Origin: Aquabacterium sp. | Lineage (GTDB): Bacteria > Pseudomonadota > Gammaproteobacteria > Burkholderiales > Burkholderiaceae_C | Length of the DNA stretch: 47,233 bases | Direction: 5' to 3' | Assembly (NCBI RefSeq): GCF_014378415.1 | Contig: NZ_JACMNS010000178.1 | Span: 1-47,233 of the forward strand | In this document: in pieces, positions 1-8,095 of the stretch | How positions within the stretch are numbered: the first letter of the stretch is position 1 | Layout of the letters: each line of letters starts with the position of its first letter | The notes under the pieces: generated by a model | The model's database searches: none | Seen by the model: only the letters and a program-made list of their open reading frames with translations | Told to the model about the DNA's origin: nothing | Program-made: the position numbers and the translations under genes

Positions 1-48
1 AGCATTGGCCCCCAAAGCGGCCACGACCCGCCGAATCAAAGGGCTCAT
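1..48 (-). CDS. 5' end of a gene leaving the window (possible polysaccharide flippase)
   Basis: An ATG at 48-46 lies one base after the epsI stop codon (52-50) and opens a frame that runs out of the window. Only 16 residues are visible, starting MSPLIRRVVAALGANA. Its position as the next gene of the EPS operon, plus the basic start followed by an Ala/Leu-rich stretch, resembles the N-terminus of oligosaccharide flippases (Wzx-type) or another membrane protein. That product is a guess from context. The tight spacing suggests translational coupling to epsI. Confidence 0.4.
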   Translation of the reverse strand, partial: MSPLIRRVVAALGANA

Positions 49-49
49 G

Positions 50-754
50 TCAGGTGCCAACGCTTCCAATGACGCGTCGGCGCCCCTCTGGGCTCAGCGC
101 ACTCAACAGATCGCTGATGAATTGATCTTGCAACTCGTAGGCGCCATCCCGTTTGGTCACCTCAGACACGCGAAACAACATGCCATCCACACGGTAGCCC
201 TTGAAGGCCATCTTGATGCGAGCCAGATTGCGGTCCCGCGAGCCTCGGGCCACCTCGTCGCCGACGCGAACGAAGAAGGTCAACGGTTCGGTGCGTCGTG
301 TGCCCATGGTGGTCATCAAGCGAACTGATTCAAGCGGGCCAAATTTGGAGGCCACGGTGTGCTCGGTCCGGCTTTCAACCCTGAACCCTTGCGATGGGTA
401 ACAGGCTTCAGGCGTGTGCAGTTGGGTGTCGTTGGACTGGTCTCGTCCGTACGCGATCGACAGCATGATGATGCGCTTGGTTCGTGTATTCACATAGGAT
501 CGTGCAAAGGTCTCGCTGTACAGGCGCATGAGGTTTTCCTCCTGCACTGGATTGACCATGGCCTTGCCGCCATTGGGGATGGCTTGCCAGTCGCCAAACT
601 GATGCGGAATCAGGGTGCTGTAGTGGGGCTCGCCGATGACATCAGCCCAGTACTTTCGGGGCTTGACCATCTCAGCCAAGGCCACCGATCCCAACATTAA
701 AATCAGGGCGAAGACCAGCAGGTTTGTCCTGATCTGAGACTGTTTGAACAACAT
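50..754 (-). CDS. epsI: EpsI family exosortase-associated protein
   Basis: This 234-residue protein starts with one hydrophobic segment (about residues 8-27) followed by a soluble region, as expected for a membrane-anchored periplasmic protein. The block TPEACYPSQGF matches the HxPExCYxxxG signature of the EpsI domain found beside or fused to exosortases. The ATG at 754 was chosen because AGGAG lies just upstream; an upstream in-frame start at 808 would run deep into xrtB. The start sits 4 bp after the xrtB stop on the same strand, so the two are probably co-translated. EpsI proteins are needed for EPS production in methanolan-type loci, but their biochemical role is not established. Confidence 0.85.
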   Translation of the reverse strand: MLFKQSQIRTNLLVFALILMLGSVALAEMVKPRKYWADVIGEPHYSTLIPHQFGDWQAIPNGGKAMVNPVQEENLMRLYSETFARSYVNTRTKRIIMLSIAYGRDQSNDTQLHTPEACYPSQGFRVESRTEHTVASKFGPLESVRLMTTMGTRRTEPLTFFVRVGDEVARGSRDRNLARIKMAFKGYRVDGMLFRVSEVTKRDGAYELQDQFISDLLSALSPEGRRRVIGSVGT

Positions 755-758
755 CTGA

Positions 759-1679
759 TCACTCCTGAGGTTTTGCAAAGGGGGACGAGATCCAGCGAAG
801 CAAAGCATCCAGCGAAGTGATCAGTCCCAGTCCCACCAGGAACAAGACGGCGCCCGCGAAGCCGTGCAAAAAGCCTTGACCAACTTCATCACCAAAGTGG
901 TAGGTCAGCAGCGCCAGGAAGATCACCCTCATCATGTTTGAGGTGAACGAGATGGGCACGATCAGCAAGCCCAGCGTGACATTGCGCATGGCCGACGAAT
1001 GCCGTGCCACATTCAGGTAGAAGATGCCCATGGCTTCAAGCATGAACAAAGTGCGCATGCCAGCGCAGGCATCGGCCACCAGCAGTTGATAGGGGCCAAT
1101 GTTGATGACCACGCCTGTGTGCGAGATGGGGTACCCGAAGAACCAAAGAATGTTGGTGACGGCCGTGGAGATGTACAGCTTGATGAATTGGCTGAACGGG
1201 TCAAGCACAAAGCCCGGAATGGGCACCATGAAGATCAGAAAAAATAGCGGAAATTTGAGCTTGCTGAGCAGTGGTGTGCCCCCTGACAGCAGCACCATGC
1301 CAGCCATCATGGGGATGAAGGCGAACACCTCGAAGTAGATGATGCCCAGTGCGCGACCCAGCACATAAAAAGCGCTGCCGATGGCAAACACAGGCCATGC
1401 CAGCATGCTGCCGGTGGCGGGGCCTGTCGTCCCTTTGAACTCACGCCAGCGGGTGGTCAGCAGCCACATGGCCACTGCCAGCATGATCGGGCCGTGGCTG
1501 TGGGCATCTTTGGCCCACAAGCCAGCTTCGTTGTCTCGAAACAGGTCTTGCAAAGTCAATGAAAACATGGCCAGCAGGCCAATGCTTAAAACCACGATGT
1601 CGGTGGGCAGCGGCAACCAGGGTTTGGATGACGATGGCTCTGCCGCGCCAGCGACCATGGAATTACTCGTGGTAGTCAT
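759..1679 (-). CDS. xrtB: Exosortase B (membrane transpeptidase-like sorting enzyme)
   Basis: A 306-residue polytopic inner-membrane protein with about eight hydrophobic segments. The exosortase catalytic triad is visible: Cys205 in [11 protein letters not shown], Arg251 in [11 protein letters not shown] and His272 in FLHGFAGAV. Exosortases process proteins with a C-terminal PEP-CTERM-type signal. The B subtype is the one typically embedded in EPS operons with epsF, epsG and epsI, as here. The ATG at 1679 overlaps the end of gmd by 17 bases; the frame stays open to 1715 and a further ATG lies at 1658, so the exact start is uncertain. No PEP-CTERM substrate gene is visible in this window. Confidence 0.88.
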   Translation of the reverse strand: MTTTSNSMVAGAAEPSSSKPWLPLPTDIVVLSIGLLAMFSLTLQDLFRDNEAGLWAKDAHSHGPIMLAVAMWLLTTRWREFKGTTGPATGSMLAWPVFAIGSAFYVLGRALGIIYFEVFAFIPMMAGMVLLSGGTPLLSKLKFPLFFLIFMVPIPGFVLDPFSQFIKLYISTAVTNILWFFGYPISHTGVVINIGPYQLLVADACAGMRTLFMLEAMGIFYLNVARHSSAMRNVTLGLLIVPISFTSNMMRVIFLALLTYHFGDEVGQGFLHGFAGAVLFLVGLGLITSLDALLRWISSPFAKPQE

Positions 1680-2805
1680 AAGCCTGGTATCCCGCTGACT
1701 TGACGAGGTTGTCACGCTTGGCCGAGGTGTAGTCGCTGATCACCATTTCGCGCACCAGTTGCTCAAACGTGGTCACCGGTGTCCAGCCCAGTTTTTGCTG
1801 AGCTTTGCTTGGATCGCCCAGCAGTGTTTCAACCTCGGTGGGCCGGTAGTAGCGTGGGTCCACCTTGACGATCACATCGCCCACCTTGCAGCAAGCCAGT
1901 TGTTCGCCGTTGACCGGTTCAACCGCAACCACATAGCCCACCTCTTGGTCGCCTTGGCCTTCAAAGGCCAGGCGCACGCCCAGTTCAGCGGCCGATTGCT
2001 CCACGAACTGCCGCACGCTGTACTGCACGCCAGTGGCGATGACAAAGTCCTCGGCCACCTCTTGCTGCAACATCAGCCATTGCATCTCGACGTAGTCACG
2101 GGCGTGGCCCCAGTCGCGCAGCGCGCTCATGTTGCCCAGGTAAACGCAGCTTTGCAACCCCAGCGCGATGCGGCTGATGGCCCGCGTGATCTTGCGCGTC
2201 ACGAAGGTCTCGCCGCGCACCGGGCTTTCGTGGTTGAACAAGATGCCGTTGCAGGCATACATGCCATAGGCCTCGCGGTAGTTCACCGTGATCCAGTAGG
2301 CATACAGCTTGGCCACGGCGTAAGGGCTGCGTGGGTAGAAAGGCGTGGTTTCTTTCTGCGGAGTTTCTTGCACCAGGCCATACAGCTCGGAGGTCGAGGC
2401 CTGGTAAAAGCGCGTCTTCTTCTCCAAGCCCAAAATTCGAATCGCCTCCAGCAAGCGCAAGGCGCCGATGCCATCGGCATTGGCCGTGTACTCGGGCTCT
2501 TCAAAGCTCACGGCCACGTGGCTCTGAGCGGCCAGGTTGTAAACCTCGTCAGGCTGCACCTTTTGCATGATGCGGACCAGGCTGGTGCTGTCGGTCAGGT
2601 CACCGTAGTGCAGGATGAAGTTGCGGTTGTCAACGTGCGGATCCTGGTACAGGTGATCGATCCGATCGGTGTTGAACAGGCTGGAGCGGCGCTTGATGCC
2701 GTGGACCTCATAGCCTTTCTTCAACAAGAATTCGGCGAGGTAAGCGCCGTCCTGGCCGGTCACTCCGGTGATCAATGCAACTCGTTTTTGGGGCATGGTG
2801 TACAT
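1663..2805 (-). CDS. gmd: GDP-mannose 4,6-dehydratase
   Basis: A 380-residue short-chain dehydrogenase of the extended type. It has the N-terminal nucleotide-binding motif GVTGQDG, the active-site block [10 protein letters not shown] (YxxxK), and the family stretches GIKRRSS, HYGDLTD and [17 protein letters not shown]. It converts GDP-D-mannose to GDP-4-keto-6-deoxy-mannose, the precursor of GDP-fucose, GDP-rhamnose or GDP-perosamine. It lies inside the EPS operon, 3 bp after epsG and overlapping xrtB, so the polymer probably contains a GDP-derived 6-deoxyhexose. The reductase or aminotransferase that would finish the sugar is not in the window. An ATG at 2796 is an alternative start; neither has a strong Shine-Dalgarno. 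Confidence 0.93.
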   Translation of the reverse strand: MYTMPQKRVALITGVTGQDGAYLAEFLLKKGYEVHGIKRRSSLFNTDRIDHLYQDPHVDNRNFILHYGDLTDSTSLVRIMQKVQPDEVYNLAAQSHVAVSFEEPEYTANADGIGALRLLEAIRILGLEKKTRFYQASTSELYGLVQETPQKETTPFYPRSPYAVAKLYAYWITVNYREAYGMYACNGILFNHESPVRGETFVTRKITRAISRIALGLQSCVYLGNMSALRDWGHARDYVEMQWLMLQQEVAEDFVIATGVQYSVRQFVEQSAAELGVRLAFEGQGDQEVGYVVAVEPVNGEQLACCKVGDVIVKVDPRYYRPTEVETLLGDPSKAQQKLGWTPVTTFEQLVREMVISDYTSAKRDNLVKSAGYQAYDYHE

Positions 2806-2808
2806 CAG

Positions 2809-3669
2809 TTAAAACTCATTCATCAAAACGCCAGCGAGCTTGACCGAGCCCTTGGTCAGCTGCTTCACCAGTTTTTGCAAATGGGGTGCAGAGCTTCGGT
2901 TCTTGCGCCCGATCACCAGCGCTGATCCGCAGTGCGTGGCAATGATTCGCGCGTCAGACCCATGCGAGGCTGCGGGGGTGTCGACCAGCACGTAGTCAAA
3001 CTTCTCTTGCAGATCGCACAGCAAGAGGCTAAACGCCGATTGTTGCAACAGTTCGACAGGGTTGGGCGCATCCACGCCGGCGGGCAGCAAGTACAGATTG
3101 GGCAGGTGGCCCACAGGCTTGATGACGTTGGCTTCAGCGCGACCCGCAAGGATGCTGGTCAACCCAGATCCGGCCTCTACCCCGAACAGCTTGTGAAGGC
3201 GGGCAGCGCGCAAGTCGGCGTCGATCAACAAGGTGCGGCCAGGCAGTTGGCTGAACGCCACCGCCAGGTTGGCCGCGATGAAGGACTTGCCATCACCCAC
3301 GTCGGGGCTGACCAATGCCAGGGCGCTGCGGGTGGTCTGGCCACTCATCACCGACATCAAAAGTTGTGATCGCAAATCACGGAAGGCCTCAACCTCTTCG
3401 CTGAAGGGGTCGTTGGCCACCACCAACTCTTCGTTGAGGGCTTGCTCTTTGGTCGGGGTGTAGGGATAGTGAAATTGCTGTGACAAGGCCCAGACAATGT
3501 CTTCCGGCCGCGCCAAGCCCAGGGCCACAATGGCATCGCCAAAGCGGACCTTGTGCTCATGTTGGTAATCCAGGGCTTGTTTGACCTGGTTGGCCGTGAG
3601 CCCTTTGGTGGTGCGCAGGATGTCGCCAAGTGAGGCGTCCACTTTGACGTCGCGTTCAGGTGCATTCAT
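2809..3669 (-). CDS. epsG: EpsG-type EPS tyrosine kinase with N-terminal GspE-N/MshEN-like domain
   Basis: A 286-residue cytoplasmic BY-kinase-like P-loop protein, the ATPase partner of the chain-length regulator EpsF. It has Walker A SPDVGDGKS (residues 121-129, Lys128), Walker A' LLIDADLR (147-154) and Walker B YVLVDTPA (226-233). Residues about 13-70 (SLGDIL, then KQALDYQ, FGDAIVALGL and WALSQQFHYPY) look like the N-terminal domain of GspE/MshE secretion ATPases. The protein ends VLMNEF with no tyrosine cluster, so classical tail autophosphorylation is not apparent. The ATG at 3669 is preceded by AAGGAG at good spacing; a GTG at 3678 lies directly on that site and was rejected. It is 12 bp downstream of epsF. 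Confidence 0.85.
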   Translation of the reverse strand: MNAPERDVKVDASLGDILRTTKGLTANQVKQALDYQHEHKVRFGDAIVALGLARPEDIVWALSQQFHYPYTPTKEQALNEELVVANDPFSEEVEAFRDLRSQLLMSVMSGQTTRSALALVSPDVGDGKSFIAANLAVAFSQLPGRTLLIDADLRAARLHKLFGVEAGSGLTSILAGRAEANVIKPVGHLPNLYLLPAGVDAPNPVELLQQSAFSLLLCDLQEKFDYVLVDTPAASHGSDARIIATHCGSALVIGRKNRSSAPHLQKLVKQLTKGSVKLAGVLMNEF

Positions 3670-3681
3670 GGTGTGCACTCC

Positions 3682-5100
3682 TTATCGGCCCAAGGCCTTG
3701 AGGCCGGCGTGGGGCAGGTGCAGTCGGCGAGGCAACTCCGTGGCCTTCTTTCGGCTCTTGAAGGCGGGGATCAATCCCACGGCCGGTAGATTCGTGAGCG
3801 TTTCAATCTCGTTGAACGTGCGCAGACGCCTGTCCTTGCGCTCCATCAGAAGCGCGGCCATCAAGGCCAGCACGGTGCCCGCCAGCGCGCCCAGGCCAAT
3901 GTTGTTGACAACCCGTGGGCCTGAAGGAACGGAGGGTGCCGTCGCGTATTCAAGGGCGGCCACATTGTCCAGAAAGGCTTGGCTTTCCAGGTTGGTGGTG
4001 TTCTGGCGAAGCACCACGTTTTCATAAACACGTTGGGCGTTGTCGACATCGCGCTGCAGCATGGCGGCCTGGTCGCGCACGGCTTTCATCTGCAGCACTT
4101 TTTGGCGTTGTGCTTCCAGCGCAATGCGGACCTGGCTTTCTCTGGAGACGTTGACCGAGTTGCTGATGCCAAAGCTTTTGCTGACGCGTTGCACTTCAGT
4201 CTCAAGCTTCTTGCGCATGTCGGCAATGCTGTTGCTCAACTCTTTCACTTGGGGGTGTTCATCGCCGAGCTTGGTGGTGAGCAGTTGCAACTGGTTTTCT
4301 TGCTGAGTCAGATTGCTTTTAAGCGTGCTGACAAGCGGGTTCATCATCACGTCTTGTGTTTTATCACCTTGCGCATTGACGGCGGCTTGCCGGCTGCCTG
4401 AATCGGCCACGGCCGCTTGCATCTGCACTTGTTGGCTGGACAGCTCATTCAGTCGGGCCATTTCAACGTCCAGGCGTTCGTCCGTGACCACCAGCCCCTG
4501 GTCTTGCTGGAACTTCGACAGTTTGCCCTGCGCGATTTCAAAGTCTTCGCGCAAGTGCTTGCCGTTGTTGTTGAAGAAGCGGGTGTATTGCTTGGCGGGC
4601 TCGGTGCGCAGCTGCTGGTTGACATCAAGGTAGGCCTTGATGAAAGCGTTGGTGATGGTGGCCGCGAACAGAGGGTCAGCGCCGGTGAAGGCCACGTTGA
4701 TCACGTTGGAGCCGCGCGATGGATGCACTTCCAGTGAATGGCGAAACAGATCCGCCAGCCAGCCTTTGAAGTCCCCCACGCCTTGGGTTGATTGCATCCA
4801 CTTCTCACGCAGAGAAGAGATTTCATAGAGCTTCAAATCTGACACCACTTTCAACGCCACCCGTTGACTGGTCATCACATCGATTTGCGTCATCAGATAG
4901 CTTGGTGAAGCGGCGCCCGACAGCACCATGCCGGCAATCGGATCGGGTGACTTGATGTCAACGATCACTGAGCCTTCAGCGGTGTAATCCTTGGCCTTGA
5001 GCAAGGTCTTGGCCGTGACGGCACCCAACACCACCAGGAAGACGCTCAAGGCGATGATCCAGCGGGCTTTCAGGATGGCAAAAATTTGCTCAAATGTCAT
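3682..5100 (-). CDS. epsF: EPS chain-length determinant protein EpsF (Wzz/PCP family)
   Basis: A 472-residue polysaccharide co-polymerase. It has an N-terminal membrane helix (about 15-35), a large periplasmic region rich in Gln/Leu heptads that should form coiled coils (about 160-370), and a second membrane helix (about 401-419) preceded by the proline motif PSGPRVVNN. Its cytoplasmic C-terminus runs into the downstream kinase gene, as in split Wzz/BY-kinase pairs. It controls EPS chain length and export at the inner membrane. The ATG at 5100 has GGAG six bases upstream; the frame extends to 5133 without a better start. It is the first visible gene of the minus-strand EPS operon. Confidence 0.9.
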   Translation of the reverse strand: MTFEQIFAILKARWIIALSVFLVVLGAVTAKTLLKAKDYTAEGSVIVDIKSPDPIAGMVLSGAASPSYLMTQIDVMTSQRVALKVVSDLKLYEISSLREKWMQSTQGVGDFKGWLADLFRHSLEVHPSRGSNVINVAFTGADPLFAATITNAFIKAYLDVNQQLRTEPAKQYTRFFNNNGKHLREDFEIAQGKLSKFQQDQGLVVTDERLDVEMARLNELSSQQVQMQAAVADSGSRQAAVNAQGDKTQDVMMNPLVSTLKSNLTQQENQLQLLTTKLGDEHPQVKELSNSIADMRKKLETEVQRVSKSFGISNSVNVSRESQVRIALEAQRQKVLQMKAVRDQAAMLQRDVDNAQRVYENVVLRQNTTNLESQAFLDNVAALEYATAPSVPSGPRVVNNIGLGALAGTVLALMAALLMERKDRRLRTFNEIETLTNLPAVGLIPAFKSRKKATELPRRLHLPHAGLKALGR

Positions 5101-5265
5101 TGCTTGCTCCAATGAGCACAAGAGAGATGGCATGCGGCATGTTGGTCATTCAGAGTGGTCCGAGCGCAGTGTAGAAATTTTTTGTGACAGTTCTTCCAGT
5201 ACTAGTCACTGAGGATGTTTGCCGCATCACCGTGTTGTCACAGTCAATGCGTACGCTCGGCTTCC

Positions 5266-5823
5266 ATGGCAATTAGACCCACCTCGTTTGCTCCTGATCA
5301 CTCATTCCGCGGAGGTGCGCTTGTGGTGGTTTTTGTCGCCATCGCGCTGTGTGGTTGGGTTGATTACCTCACTGGCTACGAGCTGTCGGTATTCGCCCTG
5401 TATGCCATCCCCCTTGTGTTGAGCGTGCTTTTTTTTGGCGTGAAGGGTGGTTGCATGTCGGCCCTTCTGTGCACGCTGGTGTGGATTGCGGCTGATGTGG
5501 GCGCTGGGCATCACTACGCAAGGTGGTGGGTTGTCTACTGGAATGCCTTGCATCGACTTATTTTTTTCGGGTGTGTGGTGGTGGGCTTTCACTACGCGCG
5601 AGCGGCGCTTGGGGCCAACGCTCGACCTCCGAACGCATTTGCAGGCCCCTTGCCCGTCTGTACCCAGTGCCACCGCATTGGGGCGCAGGATGGACATTGG
5701 CTGAAGTTTGAAAGCTACCTTTGCGAGCACGCTGGCACGCAACCCGTGGCCAAGGTCTGCCCTGACTGTGCCCGGGAAAGCTACGCCAAGGCCGGCTTCA
5801 TTGAGCGCGTTTCACATCGCTAA
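5266..5823 (+). CDS. Small membrane sensor-like protein with C-terminal CxxC/CPxC module
   Basis: About 185 residues. The N-terminal half holds three to four hydrophobic segments with the block DYLTGYELSVFALYAIPL, then GHHYARWWVVYWNALHRL. This resembles membrane sensor regions found in front of histidine kinases and diguanylate cyclases. The C-terminus (LPVCTQCHRIG, WLKFESYLCEH, VCPDCARESY) matches the short Cys-rich tail seen at the end of some response regulators and PAS proteins, with four cysteines at about 132, 135, 165 and 168 suited to bind metal. No kinase, GGDEF or DNA-binding domain is present. It is divergent from epsF and followed by a glycosyltransferase, so an EPS-related role is possible. 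The ATG at 5215 is an alternative start; neither has a convincing ribosome site. Confidence 0.7.
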   Translation: MAIRPTSFAPDHSFRGGALVVVFVAIALCGWVDYLTGYELSVFALYAIPLVLSVLFFGVKGGCMSALLCTLVWIAADVGAGHHYARWWVVYWNALHRLIFFGCVVVGFHYARAALGANARPPNAFAGPLPVCTQCHRIGAQDGHWLKFESYLCEHAGTQPVAKVCPDCARESYAKAGFIERVSHR

Positions 5824-5840
5824 CAACAGGCCTTTGCTTC

Positions 5841-7079
5841 ATGTCATTTCGCATCCTCCATTGCATTTCATCGGTCAATCCTGTTGGCGGGGGGCCCATT
5901 GAAGGTGTCAAGCAACTGTCGGCGGTCAACCAACAGCAGGGCCACACGGTGGAGGTGGTCTCGCTTGACGATCCGGGCAGCCCCTGGGTAAAGAACTGCC
6001 CGATCAAATGCCACGCCATGGGGCCCTCAAAGGGCGGTTACCGCTACTCGGCCAAGTTGGTGCCCTGGTTGCGCCAGAACCGCAGCAACTACGATGTCGT
6101 CATCGTCAACGGCATCTGGGAGTACCACTCTTTTGCGGTCTGGCGTGCGCTGCAAAGCACGCCCACGCCGTACTTCGTCTACACGCACGGCATGCTGGAC
6201 CCCTGGTTCAAACGAACCTACCCGCTCAAGCACTTGAAGAAATGGTTGTACTGGCCCTGGGCCGAATACCGGGTGTTGCGCGATGCCACGGCCGTGTTGT
6301 TCACTTGCGAAGATGAGCGGCGCCTGGCCCGTCAATCCTTCTGGCTCTACAAGTGCGACGAGTACGTGGTGAACTACGGCACCAGTGCGCCCGTGGGTGA
6401 TCCCGAGTTTCAACGCCGGGTGTTCCTTGAACAATTTCCACATTTGGAGGGCAAGCGTTGCTTGCTGTTCCTGGGCCGTGTCCACGTCAAGAAGGGGCCA
6501 GACCTGTTGCTGAAAGCCTTTGCGGCTTTGCTCAAGCGCTTGCCCGTTGATCAGGCCAGAGACTTGCACATCGTCATGGCCGGTCCCGCCAATGACGCCT
6601 ATGGCGTGGAGATGAAAGCCTTGGCCAGCTCGCTGGGGCTGGGTCGCCACATCACCTGGACCGGCATGGTGTCGGGCGACCTCAAGTGGGGTGCGTTTCA
6701 CAGTGCCGAGGCCTTCATCCTGCCCTCGCACCAAGAGAACTTTGGCATTGCCGTGGCCGAGGCGCTGGCTTGTTCAGTGCCGGTGCTGATCTCCAACCAG
6801 GTCAACATCTGGCGAGAGGTACAGCAAGCCGGTGCCGGGCTGGTGGACTCCGACGACCTGCCCGGCACCCAGCGCCTGCTGGACCGTTGGGTGCAATCCG
6901 ATCCGGCGGTCTGGGCTCAGATGAAGCGTGATGCGCTGGCCTGTTTTAAGCAACGTTTTGTGATCGAGCGCAGCGCAGAGTCTTTCATCCAGGCCATGGA
7001 GATCTACGGCTTGCGTCGGAATGAGCCCGTCAGGGGTTTTGTCATTGGGGCGCACAATGAAGTTGGAGGTAGTCCATGA
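5841..7079 (+). CDS. Glycosyltransferase family 4/1 (GT-B fold)
   Basis: A 412-residue GT-B glycosyltransferase. The N-terminal acceptor half has the glycine-rich loop SVNPVGGGPIEGV. The C-terminal donor half contains LLFLGRVHVKKGPDLLL, HIVMAGP and the EX7E motif ENFGIAVAEALA, which contacts the nucleotide sugar. It should transfer a sugar to the lipid-linked EPS repeat unit at the cytoplasmic face. It lies 17 bp downstream of the CxxC membrane protein and overlaps the next gene by the four bases ATGA. The sugar specificity cannot be read from sequence. Confidence 0.85.
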   Translation: MSFRILHCISSVNPVGGGPIEGVKQLSAVNQQQGHTVEVVSLDDPGSPWVKNCPIKCHAMGPSKGGYRYSAKLVPWLRQNRSNYDVVIVNGIWEYHSFAVWRALQSTPTPYFVYTHGMLDPWFKRTYPLKHLKKWLYWPWAEYRVLRDATAVLFTCEDERRLARQSFWLYKCDEYVVNYGTSAPVGDPEFQRRVFLEQFPHLEGKRCLLFLGRVHVKKGPDLLLKAFAALLKRLPVDQARDLHIVMAGPANDAYGVEMKALASSLGLGRHITWTGMVSGDLKWGAFHSAEAFILPSHQENFGIAVAEALACSVPVLISNQVNIWREVQQAGAGLVDSDDLPGTQRLLDRWVQSDPAVWAQMKRDALACFKQRFVIERSAESFIQAMEIYGLRRNEPVRGFVIGAHNEVGGSP

Positions 7080-7393
7080 CATTCAAATTCAAATCTCAAG
7101 CCACCGGTGATCTGTTGATGCTGTCTGCGCACGCGCAGGCCTTGTTGAAACACATCGGCAAATCGGCCGACCCAAAAGGCATCCTGACGCCGCAAGAGAT
7201 GCCGGCCGCACTGACCGCGCTCAAGTCTTTGCCTGGCGACGAGCCTTTAGACGAGTCCGCGGCCGCGAAGAAGGACGATGACGATGAGCCGCCGGATGCC
7301 ACTGCGGTGGACCTGCGCCTCCGCGCCTGGCCCCTCATCCAGATGATTGAAGCCGCGCAGGCGGCCCAGCAGCCCATCGTCTGGGGTGTTTGA
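7076..7393 (+). CDS. DUF1840 domain-containing protein
   Basis: A 105-residue protein starting MTFKFKSQATGDLLML, the typical opening of the betaproteobacterial DUF1840 family. GILTPQEMPAAL and LRLRAWPLIQMI are other conserved blocks. The middle is acidic (DDDDEPPD). Function is unknown. Its start overlaps the glycosyltransferase stop (ATGA), so it is translated from the same transcript, but the family also occurs away from EPS loci and this link may be incidental. Confidence 0.8.
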   Translation: MTFKFKSQATGDLLMLSAHAQALLKHIGKSADPKGILTPQEMPAALTALKSLPGDEPLDESAAAKKDDDDEPPDATAVDLRLRAWPLIQMIEAAQAAQQPIVWGV

Positions 7394-7420
7394 GCAGCCA
7401 ACTCGGGCATCATGGGTGGC

Positions 7421-8095
7421 ATGAGCGATCACATCACCCGCCTGCTGGTCATTCGCCATGGCGAAACCGCGTGGAACCTGGAGTCGCGCATCCAGGGCCA
7501 CACCGACATCCCCTTGAACGAGCATGGCCGCTGGCAGGCCGAGCGTCTGGCGCTGGCTTTGTCCGATGAAGGCTTGGATGCCATCTATGCGAGCGACCTG
7601 CAGCGTGCGCGCGACACCGGCCAAGCCGTGGCGCGGGCCACCGGCCTTGAGCTGCAGTTGGACCAGGGCTTGCGTGAGCGCAACTTTGGCCGCCTGGAGG
7701 GCATGACCCAGAACCAGGTCGCCTTGCAGTGGCCCGACGAAGGCCGGCGCTGGCGCGAGCGCGATCCCACCTACGGCCCTGAAGCGGGCGAGACCTTGCA
7801 GGTTTTTTACCAACGCTGCATCGACACCGCCGAGCGACTGGCCCGCTCGCACCCCGGGCAGGCCGTGGCCTTGGTGGCCCATGGTGGCGTGCTGGATTGT
7901 TTTTACCGCGCCGCCAACCACATCCCTTTGCAGGCCCCGCGCACCTGGACCATCGGCAACGTCAGCATCAACCGCCTGCTTTACAGCCCCGAAGGTTTCA
8001 GCCTGCTGGGCTGGGCCGACACCCGGCACCTGGACGGCGAAGCAGGCTTGGACGAGACCAGCGATGGCGACGCGGCCTTGAGCCCGGACAAATAA
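7421..8095 (+). CDS. Histidine phosphatase family protein (phosphoglycerate mutase-like)
   Basis: A 224-residue member of the histidine phosphatase superfamily. The catalytic RHGE motif follows LLVI near residue 12, with the family block IQGHTDIPLNEHGRWQA, and the second catalytic histidine is in LVAHGGVLD. It resembles GpmB/CobC-type cofactor-independent phosphatases; the substrate is unknown. An ATG at 7412 is equally possible as the start. Its last 115 bases overlap the end of the convergent tetR-type gene, and its stop codon is TAA at 8093-8095. Confidence 0.85.
   Translation: MSDHITRLLVIRHGETAWNLESRIQGHTDIPLNEHGRWQAERLALALSDEGLDAIYASDLQRARDTGQAVARATGLELQLDQGLRERNFGRLEGMTQNQVALQWPDEGRRWRERDPTYGPEAGETLQVFYQRCIDTAERLARSHPGQAVALVAHGGVLDCFYRAANHIPLQAPRTWTIGNVSINRLLYSPEGFSLLGWADTRHLDGEAGLDETSDGDAALSPDK

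Noticed and set aside
1759..2925. Open frame of 388 codons on the plus strand across gmd
   Set aside because: Antisense to a clear gmd; Val/His/Gln-rich with no domain.
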